Shown in pieces: positions 1 to 8,549 of a DNA stretch of 43,503 nucleotides (positions are counted from its first letter, which is position 1; each line of letters opens with the position of its first letter). Position numbers and translations under genes: made by a program. The stretch comes from Planctomycetota bacterium. GTDB lineage: Bacteria; Planctomycetota; Phycisphaerae; WQYP01. The stretch is from assembly GCA_021831565.1 (NCBI GenBank), contig JAKBMM010000022.1, positions 1 through 43,503 on the forward strand. Direction: 5' to 3'. The notes beneath the pieces were generated by a model, which made no database searches, was not told the origin of the DNA, and saw only the letters and a program-made list of their open reading frames with translations.

Positions 1-2
1 TG

Positions 3-539
3 TTACGCGACGCCGCCACCGGCGCCATTCTGCGCCGGGCTTTTCCTCCCGGCATGTCGAAGTTCACGATGCGGCAGTGGGATGTGGGTGATTTGCTCGG
101 AAAGCGGGTGATTTTTGAGGCGATCGCCGGTTCTCCCAGCGGGGGTGGATCGCTGGGTTTTGGGGGATTGGCTTTCACTCGCTGTGAACAAATGGTCGCC
201 TCAGTGGCCTTGGGCGGCAACGAGGATGGCGGCGGCGCCTGGTGTGACTGGGACGCCCACCTGCGATGTTCCGGAGCCACGCTGGTGCAATTCATGGATG
301 CCGCCTTCCGGTATGAACCGGAGGTCATCATGATCCAGCAGTGGAATGAATTTGCCGCACCGGATCAATACGGCGTGGAAGCCAGCAACGACATCGAACC
401 GACCGTGGTGCACCGGCTTGAAGGGCCTTATTCCGACGGCTGGGGTTATTACTACCTGGACCTGGTGACCAAACTGATCCGGCAGTACCGCCAGGGATTC
501 CGCGTGCCGCAGGTGCTGCTGGACACCCGCTATCCGTAA
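3..539 (+). CDS. GH71/GH99-like secreted glycosidase paralogue, C-terminal part only (gene enters from the left)
   Basis: The reading frame is already open at the window edge and ends with TAA at 537-539, so only the last 178 residues are seen. It is nearly identical to the C-terminal part of the next gene, so it is the downstream end of a tandem paralogue. It lacks three residues (Val-Pro-Tyr) that the second copy has in a Gly/Ser-rich turn, an in-frame 9-nt difference. The end holds the QWNEF...DIEPT pattern seen at the end of GH71/GH99-like and related TIM-barrel glycosidases. The ATG at 54 is internal and matches an internal Met of the full-length copy, so it should not be taken as a start. 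Whether the upstream part is intact cannot be judged here. The family assignment is inferred from motif resemblance and the substrate is unknown. Confidence 0.8.
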   Translation, partial: LRDAATGAILRRAFPPGMSKFTMRQWDVGDLLGKRVIFEAIAGSPSGGGSLGFGGLAFTRCEQMVASVALGGNEDGGGAWCDWDAHLRCSGATLVQFMDAAFRYEPEVIMIQQWNEFAAPDQYGVEASNDIEPTVVHRLEGPYSDGWGYYYLDLVTKLIRQYRQGFRVPQVLLDTRYP

Positions 540-658
540 TGATTGTAATGCGCCGGTCACGAGGAGCGGGAAAATGCGAACCGACGGATTTATACTGCAC
601 GTGGTCCCGGCAAAGTTTTGTGACCAGTACGAGATATATTAATAGGAGAATATCACAC

Positions 659-2353
659 ATGTCCGAGCGTATTCAGGATTCCAGCGGGCCGGCCGATTCG
701 CCGGATGAAATACCCGCGGAGATAATTCATGACGAGCAGGATCGTCTTGGTGATACAGCGGCCGTCGCTCCACCCGTGCCGGGCGCCATGGCGCGGCGGG
801 CCTTTCTGCAGCGCGCCGGCCTGACTGCCGCCGGCATCGCCGCGGCGTCGGCGCGCGGCGCCAACGCTCTTGCGGCGGCGAGACCGCGGATGCTCCATTC
901 GTCACTGCCCGATGATTCCCCGGCGCCCCTGCCGCCGTTATCCGGCGCCGCGCTGGAAAGGCGAAAAAAAACGCTCTTTTGCACCGAATATGAAACCTGG
1001 TTCGTGCCCCCGGTGGATGGCGGTAATTATTGGGGCAACGCGGAGGCAAAGCCAGTGCTGGGCCATTATTCATCTTTGGACCCGAAGGTAATCCGCCAAC
1101 ATGCCCGTTGGATTTACGACGCCGGGTTCGATTTTATCCAGATCGACTGGTCGAACAATCTCGGCGTTAACTGGACCAACGGGAATGCCAAAGGAATTAT
1201 GGGCGCCACCATGCGTCTGCTGGCGGAATATACGCACCTGAAGCGTCGTCCAAATTTTGTTCTGCTGCTGGGGCTGGATAACGGCAGCATTTCCACGCCC
1301 CAATTTTACGCGCAGATTCAACGCATCGAGCGGGAAATCCTGGCCAAGCCTGAATACGCCCGCCTCTGGCAGCATTTCGACGGCAAGCCGTTGTTAAACA
1401 TTTACACCGGCGCGTCATTCAGCGCGCCGCCGGCCTATTCCAATCCCCATTTCACCGTGCGTTTTGTCAGCGCGTTCCATGAAATCACCCTGAACCCGGG
1501 CGGCACCTGGAGCGATTTGGATCGTGCCGCAATTGTGAATGGACCACCCACGCCGATTTTTCCGTTCCAGGGTCATAGCCTGCGGCCCTGGAAGGCGGGG
1601 CCGGGCTGGTCGTTGGCCCACCAACCGAAGACAGGCGTCTACGCCACCCATCCGCGGGGGGTCCGCGGCGCGCTGCGCAGCGAGCCTTTTACCGTGACGG
1701 ATCGCGTCATCACCTTTAATTACTCTGGTGTGGACTTTTGGTTATATGCGAATGCAACCCGGCAGTTTCCCGGCGGCAAGATTCCCGCTAACCAAACCCT
1801 CTTCGTGTTACGCGACGCCGCCACCGGCGCCATTCTGCGCCGGGCTTTTCCTCCCGGCATGTCGAAGTTCACGATGCGGCAGTGGGATGTGGGTGATTTG
1901 CTCGGAAAGCGGGTGATTTTTGAGGCGATCGCTGGTTCTCCCAGCGGGGTTCCGTATGGTGGATCGCTGGGTTTTGGGGGATTGGCTTTCACTCGCTGTG
2001 AACAAATGGTCGCCTCAGTGGCCGTGGGCGGCAACGAGGATGGCGGCGGCGCCTGGTGTGACTGGGATGCCCACCTGCGATGTTCCGGGGCCACGCTGGT
2101 GCAATTCCTCACCGCGGCCTTCCGTTATGAGCCGCAGGTCATTATGATTAAACAATGGAACGAATTTGGCGCGCCGGATCAATACGGCGTGGAAGCCAGC
2201 AACGACATCGAACCGACCGTGGTGCACCGTCTTGACGGCCCTTATTCCGATGGCTGGGGTTATTACTACTTGGACCTGGTGACCAAACTGATCCGACAGT
2301 ACCGCCAGGGATTCCGCGTGCCGCAGGTGCTGCTGGACACCCGCTACCCTTAA
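659..2353 (+). CDS. Tat-exported GH71/GH99-like protein (putative glycoside hydrolase)
   Basis: The protein has 564 residues. I chose ATG 659 because AGGAG at 644-648 sits 10 nt upstream; the frame is open back to 539 but has no comparable site there. Residues 46-55 (RRAFLQRAGL) begin a twin-arginine signal followed by an Ala-rich hydrophobic stretch to about residue 70, which predicts export of a folded protein. The mature part opens with CTEYETWFVPP (about 108-118) and continues with GFDFIQIDWSNN (about 156-167), which looks like a beta strand of a TIM barrel with an acidic residue at its end. The C-terminal region ends with a WNEF...DIEPT pattern typical of GH71/GH99-like proteins. Between the barrel halves lies an inserted beta-rich stretch (about 340-440). 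It is a paralogue of the partial gene to its left. Function is inferred from fold-level resemblance and no substrate can be named. Confidence 0.72.
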   Translation: MSERIQDSSGPADSPDEIPAEIIHDEQDRLGDTAAVAPPVPGAMARRAFLQRAGLTAAGIAAASARGANALAAARPRMLHSSLPDDSPAPLPPLSGAALERRKKTLFCTEYETWFVPPVDGGNYWGNAEAKPVLGHYSSLDPKVIRQHARWIYDAGFDFIQIDWSNNLGVNWTNGNAKGIMGATMRLLAEYTHLKRRPNFVLLLGLDNGSISTPQFYAQIQRIEREILAKPEYARLWQHFDGKPLLNIYTGASFSAPPAYSNPHFTVRFVSAFHEITLNPGGTWSDLDRAAIVNGPPTPIFPFQGHSLRPWKAGPGWSLAHQPKTGVYATHPRGVRGALRSEPFTVTDRVITFNYSGVDFWLYANATRQFPGGKIPANQTLFVLRDAATGAILRRAFPPGMSKFTMRQWDVGDLLGKRVIFEAIAGSPSGVPYGGSLGFGGLAFTRCEQMVASVAVGGNEDGGGAWCDWDAHLRCSGATLVQFLTAAFRYEPQVIMIKQWNEFGAPDQYGVEASNDIEPTVVHRLDGPYSDGWGYYYLDLVTKLIRQYRQGFRVPQVLLDTRYP

Positions 2354-2378
2354 GCCTATCTATGTGAGATAAGCTCTT
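2351..2378 (+). terminator. Hairpin directly after the GH71/99-like stop codon (hairpin family copy A)
   Basis: The stop codon is followed at once by TATCT (2357-2361), loop ATGTG, AGATA (2367-2371). The stem extends outward through one C/A mismatch to AGC/GCT pairs. There is no T-run after it. Related hairpins follow the stops at 8957 and 23872, so it is probably a transcription end or mRNA 3'-end structure. Confidence 0.5.
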
Positions 2379-2446
2379 AATGAAATCATAACGGGTGTGC
2401 AATCATCTCAACGCCCCATACAAAAGGTTTTTAAATCAGGTGTTTT

Positions 2447-4558
2447 ATGTTCCTAAGAATTGGTAACAGCCGAGTGAACCGGCCATCCTTCCCTGTGTCA
2501 CGCGTGGGGCGGCGTTTGGTGCCGTGGATCGTGTTGTCCGGCATATTATGGCTGCAAGTATCGTCGGCGTTGTCCGCCGTACCCATGCTCAAAAACGCTG
2601 TATTCCGGGCGCCGGTGGGCAATTGGGGCGTTGGAAATAACTGGAACACGGGTAGTGTGCCTGGATTTTCGGACTATTCCGTGTTTGTCAGCGGCAACAA
2701 CACGGCGCGGATCACCGCCCGCGAGCCTGGCCCGGTCAACGTCTATATCGGCCGGGGGAACGGTAACGGAGAGGTACAGATGAGCGGCGCCGGCGCTCTG
2801 ATCAGCCGAGGGGTTTACTTGGGATGGAACCGTGGCCGCTATGGACTTTGGTACCAAACCGGTGGCTTGTTGGATACTTCGTATATGCGGTTGGGGAGCG
2901 CGCGGAGCACCCAGGGTAAATTTATCCTCAAAGGCGGCATCGTGCGGGTGGCATGGAATGTGGATGTAGGCCGGCACGGCTTGGGGGGATTTACCGTAGC
3001 CGGCGGAACGCTCCATACCGGTGCGGTCAGCGTCGCCGCACAGGCTGGTTCAGATTATTCCTACTTCAACGAGGCCGGCGGGCAAGTAACTGTCCACGGC
3101 GGCGTGAACGTCGGCGCCCGCGGCCTGCTGGATCTTTCCGGCGGTACGTTCCACTGGGGCGGAAAACTCACCGTGGCCGGCAACGGTGGCACAATGGAAG
3201 TGATGGGCCCTGGCGCTACGGCCAAATGGACTGGTCGGGGAGGGACGGCGCTAACGATCGCGGATGGGGGAATCCTGCGTTTCGATCTGATCCCCAACGG
3301 CATCGGCACGCTGAACCTGGGACGCGGCAAGCTCGCCATCGACGCCGGCGCCGTTCTAGTGGTGGATGGTTCGCGTTTCAACTTCCCCGGCAAGCGGACG
3401 CGGACCTTCAAGCTTATCACTTCCAGTGGCATGGCGGGAGAAAGCACATTCTCCCGAGTGGAATTCGTGGGGTTTGAAGACAAATCCGCCTGGGTGAGTT
3501 GCGTTGGCGGCGACGTGGTGCTGAACCTGCGCCCGGCCCCGGCGCTTTCCAGACCGGCGGTGATCAGCGCCGGGACGATCGAGCCGAATTCACGGTTTGA
3601 CTATATGTATGCGCCTTCGGCTATGTACGATCGGACTGAAGGACTTTACAAGGTCTGGACTTGTTATCTGACCAGTTCCATGACCAACGGCGGCGACCAT
3701 ATCGGCTATAAGGAATATCCGACACTCGCCGGCCTGGCCCACGCGCCGACCATGACCGCCATGAACCCCAGCGGCAACCCGTCCCGCCAGGACGACGTGG
3801 ACGCGTGCGATCCCAGCGTCTACCGTGATCCATCCACCGGCATCTATTATCTGGCTTACGACGGCAATACCCAACCGGATCCCCGCAGCCATCTGCCTTC
3901 GGCCACCCGCATTGGCATCGCCCGGTCGTGCGACGGCGGCCGAACATTCACGCCGCTCTACACTAAGAACGCCGCCACCGGTTATGCCCTGATTGCGCCG
4001 GGTCCCAGGTTTCTCGCCAACGCCTATGGCACGGGTCAGCCCGCGGTCGTGCAGGCCGACGACGGCTACTGGTACATGATCTATACCGACGACGATTCCA
4101 ATGCGCCGAACAGTTCTCATCCCAACTGTGTCAAGGTGATCCGTTCCCACTCACCGACATTTATGAAAGATGGTGCGGCCGACTACACCACGGTGAAAAG
4201 CATGCCGCTGTCAGTTGTCGGCAATGGCTCATCCTTGGATATGGCTTACGATCCGGCCACGAAGCAGTTCATCGTCATCGACGACAACATGCCGGGACTG
4301 GGTAAGCCCATCGGCGATAACTCCATTGAACTCATCTGGTTCAATGCGCATTGGAAATTGATCCGCAGTCAGTATCTGACAATCCGTCATCAGAAATTTT
4401 CTTTCGGCGAGGGGGTGGCCTTGCTGACCAATTCCCGCGGACGGGTTTTGTATCCCAATCTGCTGACCTTCTTCGGCGCCACGCAAGACCGGCATCAGCA
4501 TGTGTGGCCCTACTGGATACGCGGCAACTTCAGTTATCTAAATATTGTTTACTGGTAA
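2447..4558 (+). CDS. Secreted two-part protein: autotransporter-like beta repeats plus glycosidase-type beta-propeller
   Basis: The protein has 703 residues. A basic N-terminus and a hydrophobic stretch (about 24-45, ending ALSA) suggest a Sec signal. Residues about 50-350 are rich in Gly, Asn, Thr and Val with repeated strand-turn units (NWNTGSVPG, GGLLDTSYMRLGSA, LNLGRGKLAIDAGAVLVVDG), resembling the beta-helical passenger repeats of autotransporter-like and PEP-CTERM-associated proteins. I see no PEP-CTERM tail. From about residue 365 the style changes to DACDPSVYRDPSTGIYYLAYDG, TRIGIARSCDGGRTFTPL and GQPAVVQADDGYWYMIYTDD, which look like blades of a GH43/GH32-type five-bladed propeller. 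A role in binding or cutting polysaccharide outside the cell is inferred. The ribosome site is weak (AGGTG near 2436). The 3' end overlaps the convergent endonuclease V gene by 10 nt. Confidence 0.65.
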   Translation: MFLRIGNSRVNRPSFPVSRVGRRLVPWIVLSGILWLQVSSALSAVPMLKNAVFRAPVGNWGVGNNWNTGSVPGFSDYSVFVSGNNTARITAREPGPVNVYIGRGNGNGEVQMSGAGALISRGVYLGWNRGRYGLWYQTGGLLDTSYMRLGSARSTQGKFILKGGIVRVAWNVDVGRHGLGGFTVAGGTLHTGAVSVAAQAGSDYSYFNEAGGQVTVHGGVNVGARGLLDLSGGTFHWGGKLTVAGNGGTMEVMGPGATAKWTGRGGTALTIADGGILRFDLIPNGIGTLNLGRGKLAIDAGAVLVVDGSRFNFPGKRTRTFKLITSSGMAGESTFSRVEFVGFEDKSAWVSCVGGDVVLNLRPAPALSRPAVISAGTIEPNSRFDYMYAPSAMYDRTEGLYKVWTCYLTSSMTNGGDHIGYKEYPTLAGLAHAPTMTAMNPSGNPSRQDDVDACDPSVYRDPSTGIYYLAYDGNTQPDPRSHLPSATRIGIARSCDGGRTFTPLYTKNAATGYALIAPGPRFLANAYGTGQPAVVQADDGYWYMIYTDDDSNAPNSSHPNCVKVIRSHSPTFMKDGAADYTTVKSMPLSVVGNGSSLDMAYDPATKQFIVIDDNMPGLGKPIGDNSIELIWFNAHWKLIRSQYLTIRHQKFSFGEGVALLTNSRGRVLYPNLLTFFGATQDRHQHVWPYWIRGNFSYLNIVYW

Positions 4559-5304
4559 GACGAATACGGTCCGATGCGCGGGTTCCGATGACTCTTCGGG
4601 GTTCGCAAGCGGGCACAGAGCGCGTCAGCCAGGCGCGTCGGTTCCGGCAAGCGGTGGCCGAAGGTACAAGAGAGAACCAGATCGGCGGCTTGGCGGGGAT
4701 GGCAACGGAATCCGGGACTGACATAGATCGGTTCATCGCCGGTCCGCGTGCGCAGGGCATAACCGACAAGGCGACCGTTATGAATGATTTGTGCCCGGGA
4801 TCCCCGCCGGCGAGCCGGTTGTGCGCACCGTCCGCAAAGCAGGCTTTTGGCCGCTCCCACGGTTCCCGCGCCGGCGAGAATGCCAAGATGCGTCGCCAGA
4901 CCGCAGCCGCGCGGATGGCTGATGCCGTGCCCGTCGAACATCCACACGTCCGCTGTGGTTTTAAGTTTCCGCATGGCGGCGAGCAAAACGGGTGCTTCGC
5001 GGAAGGAAAGCAAACCTGGAACGTAGGGGAAGCGAATACGGCGGCGTGCTACGGCAACCTCAACGCAAGAGCGGGTTTTCCGATCCCACACCAGTGCGAC
5101 GGCGATGGCGCGCGACCCCACCGTGCCGGCACGACGCGGCCGCGGGGAGGGTGATTTCTCAAAAGCCAGATCCGCGCCGCCGACGAATCGTACGCTTGGC
5201 GGCCAGCCCCTGGTAGTGAAACGAAGGGACATCCGCCGCTGACGGTTCATAGCGCGGCGGACAGTTTCTGTGGAAACCCATCGTCCCAAGATTATCCAAC
5301 TCAA
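4549..5304 (-). CDS. nfi: Endonuclease V (deoxyinosine 3' endonuclease)
   Basis: The protein has 251 residues. Endonuclease V cuts the second phosphodiester bond 3' to deoxyinosine (and, in several species, inosine in RNA). The family's core is clear: VGGADLAFEK holds the first catalytic Asp (about D45), PYVPGLLSFREAP holds the catalytic Glu (about E103), FDGHGISHPRGCGLATHLG holds the next Asp (about D124), followed by TVGAAKSLLCG, YVSPGFRCHP and the end motif HRLPEPTRLAD. The start is TTG at 5304. Its position suits the family because the usual Trp-containing N-terminal helix (RWVSTETV) is included; the first ATG, at 5250, would remove it. The gene begins 10 nt after the ileS stop, so the two are probably co-transcribed. 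Its last 10 nt overlap the convergent gene to the left. Confidence 0.9.
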   Translation of the reverse strand: MSWIILGRWVSTETVRRAMNRQRRMSLRFTTRGWPPSVRFVGGADLAFEKSPSPRPRRAGTVGSRAIAVALVWDRKTRSCVEVAVARRRIRFPYVPGLLSFREAPVLLAAMRKLKTTADVWMFDGHGISHPRGCGLATHLGILAGAGTVGAAKSLLCGRCAQPARRRGSRAQIIHNGRLVGYALRTRTGDEPIYVSPGFRCHPRQAADLVLSCTFGHRLPEPTRLADALCARLRTPKSHRNPRIGPYSSYQ

Positions 5305-5314
5305 AAAAGATCAC

Positions 5315-8296
5315 TCAAGAGCCGCGTTTTTTCAATTCCCGCACCACCATCGCGTCACGGGCCGAGAGGGCCGGATATTCCGGGTCCGATCCTACGTCCG
5401 GGCGGCGTTTCCACGAGCGCGCGCAGCTTGAGTAACGCTCGCGAACGTCGAGAATCTTGATGCCCCACGTGTCCCCCGGCACGATCCGATGGTAGCCGAC
5501 ACCCAGCACGTCTTCGAGTTCCGGGCCGTAGGCGGCCATCAATTCCGATGTGCGCCGGGATTCCGGCGTCTGAGAATTCCGCGGAACCACGATCAGCGCT
5601 TCGGAGTCGAGCGGGTTGCCCAGGCCGATGGTTCGCTTCATATCGTCAAGCTGTTTGAATCCGTCCTCGACCAACGGCATAAGCAATTCCCACGGGCGCA
5701 CCAGATCCGCGGCGGGTTCGTCCGGTAGCGCCTGGAAGATTTCTTCGTGTATACTTGCGGCGCCATGCTCCTTCATCAAGGGCAATTCCCGCATTGCCTG
5801 CCAGGCTTCTTCGGCGGTGAATACCAGAATCGGGGCGATCAGATCCAGCAGATGAATCAACAATCGCCGGCACATGGTTTGCGAGGCCCGCCGTCGCGGC
5901 GATTCCGGCAGCTCGCAATAAAGCCGGTCCTTGATGGCCTTGGCGTAAACCGCGGAAATATCCACGTTGCAGAATTCATAGACTGTGCGGAACACGCGGT
6001 GGAATTCATAATTTTCATACGCGGCATGCGCGGTTCGCCGCACCGTCGAGAGCCGATGCCACATCCACGTATCGATCGAATGCGGCGGCGGCGGGGTTTC
6101 ATCTTTACCAGCGTCAAAATCAAAGAGATTTCCCAGCAGGTAGCGAAGGGTATTGCGGATTTTCCGGTACGCCTCGCCCGTGCGCGTGAAGAGTTCCTGC
6201 GAACAGGGCATGTCGTTCTGATAATCGACGCTCGCCACCCACAAGCGCAATATATCCGCGCCGTTCTGCTGGAGCGCGGCCGAAACCTTGATGTCGTTGC
6301 CCTGGCTCTTGGACATCTTGCGTCCGTGCGCATCGACAATGAACCCATGCGTAAGCACCTGCTCGAACGGCGGATGGTCGCGGTAGCCGGCCGCTTCCAG
6401 CAGCGAGGACTGGAACCAGCCGCGATGCTGGTCGGAACCTTCCAGGTACATTTTCGCCGGATAACCGAGTTCCGGGTGCGTCCCCTCGAGCACCGCCCGA
6501 TGCGAGGCGCCGGATTCAAACCAGACATCCAGAATGTCCGATCCCTGGCGCAGTTGAGATGTATGGAAACATGTGTTAGAGATGATTCGTCCGTCCGGGC
6601 CGATGCCGTCGTCCAGCCATTGGTCGCTTGCGAGTATCTTGGCCGGGGAATCGGTGAACCAACTGTCGGCTCCGTGTTGGCGGACGTGGCGGGCTGCCTG
6701 CCGGACTGATTTTTCACTTAGCAATATCGTGCCATCGGCGGCAAAAAACGCCGGAATGGGAACTCCCCAGCAACGCTGGCGCGAGATACACCAGTCGGGC
6801 CGGGTTTCGAGCATCCCGGCGATGCGGTTTTTTCCCCACCCAGGGATCCACCGGACCTGCTCGACGAACGCCTGGGCGGATGGCAACAGATCCGGCGCGC
6901 CGGAATCGCCGGGAGTCTCCGTAGCCGTCCGGCTGGCGCGGATGAACCATTGTTCCGTGGCGCGAAGAATGGTCGGTTTGCCGCATCGCCAGCAATGCGG
7001 GTAGCTATGGGTAATATTCCGGGCGGTCAGCAGCAAATCCTTCTCGCGAAGATGCGCCAACAAGGGTTCGTCGGCCCGCCAGATGCTCCGGCCGCGCAGA
7101 AATTCCGGTACGGTCTCGTCGTATCTACCATCCGGCAAAACCGGGCAATATGTCTCCAGATCGTAGCGGCGCCCTGTTCGGTAATCTTCGATCCCGTGGC
7201 CCGGCGCCGTATGCACCAGGCCGGCGCCATCCTCAAGGGTAACGTAATCGGCAAGAACAACCGGACATAGACGCGATGGTTCCAGCGGATGGCGGTAGGG
7301 TATCGCCAGGGAAGCCAGCTCGGAACCCTTGATCGGTTTGGAAATATCGTATGAAACTCCGGGATCGTGTTCCCTGATACTTGGAACCAGGCGGGCGGCC
7401 ACGATCAGCGTTTTTCTTTCAGTACGCCGGGATTCATCATGGCGCCGCACGCAGACGTAATCATGATCCGGCCCGATCGCCACCGCCCGATTTGCCGGCA
7501 GTGTCCAGGGAGTGGTGGTCCAGATCAGCAGGAAAGCTTCCGCGGGTCTGGGTCCCCATATCGGCGGCCAATTCGCTCCGGCCAGTTCCAGTTGAAATTG
7601 AACAAAAATGGATGGATCCTGTTTGGGTTTGTATTCAAGTTCCGCCTCCGCCAAAGCGGTTTGATCGAACACACACCAGTGCACCGGTTTGCGCTGACGA
7701 TAAACAAGCCGCCGCTTAAGAAGGTCCGCCAGCACGTCCAGTACACCCGCTTCGTAGGCCGGGTCCAGCGTCAGGTACGGCCGTTGATAATCGCCGAATA
7801 CGCCGAGCCTCTCAAACGACTCGGTCTGGATCGCCACGTGGCGCAACGCATAATCACGGCATAGGCGGCGAATTTCATCAGGCGGCATCTGCCGCATTTT
7901 CGGCCCAAGCTGTTTTTGCACCGCGCTTTCTATCGGCAGGCCGTGGCAGTCCCAACCGGGTACAAACGGCGCGTCATAACCCTGCATGGTGCGGAATTTG
8001 ACCACGATATCCTTGAGCACCTTGTTGACCAGGTGCCCCATGTGAATATCGCCGTTGGCGTAGGGGGGGCCGTCGTGGAGTACCCATTTGCCGCGGGGAT
8101 GCCGGCGTGCGCGAATGCGTTGGTAAAGCCCGGTCTGTTTCCAGCGGGCGAGAATCCCCGGCTCGCGCTGGGTGAGATTCGCTTTCATCTCAAAGGGGGT
8201 CTGGGGGAGATTCAGCGTTGCGCGGTAATCAACGGAATTTTCCAGCCCATCGCTTCCGTTAGCCGCCGGGTTTTTTTTTTCGTCGTGTACCGCCAT
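5315..8296 (-). CDS. ileS: Isoleucyl-tRNA synthetase
   Basis: The protein has 993 residues from ATG 8296; a GTG at 8320 would add eight. It charges tRNA-Ile and hydrolyses mischarged Val-tRNA in its CP1 domain. Visible landmarks: the N-terminal LNLPQTPFEMKANL lead, the HIGH-type motif GDIHMGH (about 82-88), the editing-domain strand TTTPWTLPANRA (about 260-270), WFESGASHRAVL, and KMSKS (about 659) in GRKMSKSQGN. The C-terminus keeps the outline of the zinc knuckle (RPDVGSDPEYP), but the usual CxRCW and CxRC pairs read CARSW and SARD, so three of four zinc-binding cysteines are missing. A run of ten A on the coding strand (8271-8280) lies in codons 6-9. No T-box-like leader is evident upstream. 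The endonuclease V gene follows in the same operon. Confidence 0.97.
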   Translation of the reverse strand: MAVHDEKKNPAANGSDGLENSVDYRATLNLPQTPFEMKANLTQREPGILARWKQTGLYQRIRARRHPRGKWVLHDGPPYANGDIHMGHLVNKVLKDIVVKFRTMQGYDAPFVPGWDCHGLPIESAVQKQLGPKMRQMPPDEIRRLCRDYALRHVAIQTESFERLGVFGDYQRPYLTLDPAYEAGVLDVLADLLKRRLVYRQRKPVHWCVFDQTALAEAELEYKPKQDPSIFVQFQLELAGANWPPIWGPRPAEAFLLIWTTTPWTLPANRAVAIGPDHDYVCVRRHDESRRTERKTLIVAARLVPSIREHDPGVSYDISKPIKGSELASLAIPYRHPLEPSRLCPVVLADYVTLEDGAGLVHTAPGHGIEDYRTGRRYDLETYCPVLPDGRYDETVPEFLRGRSIWRADEPLLAHLREKDLLLTARNITHSYPHCWRCGKPTILRATEQWFIRASRTATETPGDSGAPDLLPSAQAFVEQVRWIPGWGKNRIAGMLETRPDWCISRQRCWGVPIPAFFAADGTILLSEKSVRQAARHVRQHGADSWFTDSPAKILASDQWLDDGIGPDGRIISNTCFHTSQLRQGSDILDVWFESGASHRAVLEGTHPELGYPAKMYLEGSDQHRGWFQSSLLEAAGYRDHPPFEQVLTHGFIVDAHGRKMSKSQGNDIKVSAALQQNGADILRLWVASVDYQNDMPCSQELFTRTGEAYRKIRNTLRYLLGNLFDFDAGKDETPPPPHSIDTWMWHRLSTVRRTAHAAYENYEFHRVFRTVYEFCNVDISAVYAKAIKDRLYCELPESPRRRASQTMCRRLLIHLLDLIAPILVFTAEEAWQAMRELPLMKEHGAASIHEEIFQALPDEPAADLVRPWELLMPLVEDGFKQLDDMKRTIGLGNPLDSEALIVVPRNSQTPESRRTSELMAAYGPELEDVLGVGYHRIVPGDTWGIKILDVRERYSSCARSWKRRPDVGSDPEYPALSARDAMVVRELKKRGS

Positions 8297-8356
8297 AGCC
8301 GTAGTTTGCTCGTATACCACTGAAAATCAGTTTGCCGATAAACTTTTCGTACGCGG

Positions 8357-8377
8357 CCCAATCCTATCCGGATTGGG
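8357..8377. other. 8-bp hairpin in the ileS/bfn divergent intergenic region
   Basis: CCCAATCC (8357-8364), five-base loop TATCC, GGATTGGG (8370-8377) form a perfect inverted repeat. It lies between the divergent starts at 8296 and 8550, so it could be an operator or a 5' leader structure. There is no T-run and no gene ends here, so a terminator is unlikely. Confidence 0.45.
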
Positions 8378-8549
8378 GGTGGCGGACATGGGAGAGATGA
8401 TACCGCCGACTCCGACGCCCGCCCAGTTAACCGGCGGCGTTCCCCGAAAAATCTCCTCCGGCCGTGCCCCAGCGTATACTATACCGGTGAACAATCCGTT
8501 CGGATGGCCGGCGACCCATCCGGTTATTGCAAGTTCGGGAGTTCGTCTA

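Noticed and set aside
5747-6709. Open frame of 320 codons antisense to ileS
   Set aside because: It lies wholly inside the conserved ileS coding region and shows no recognisable protein features.
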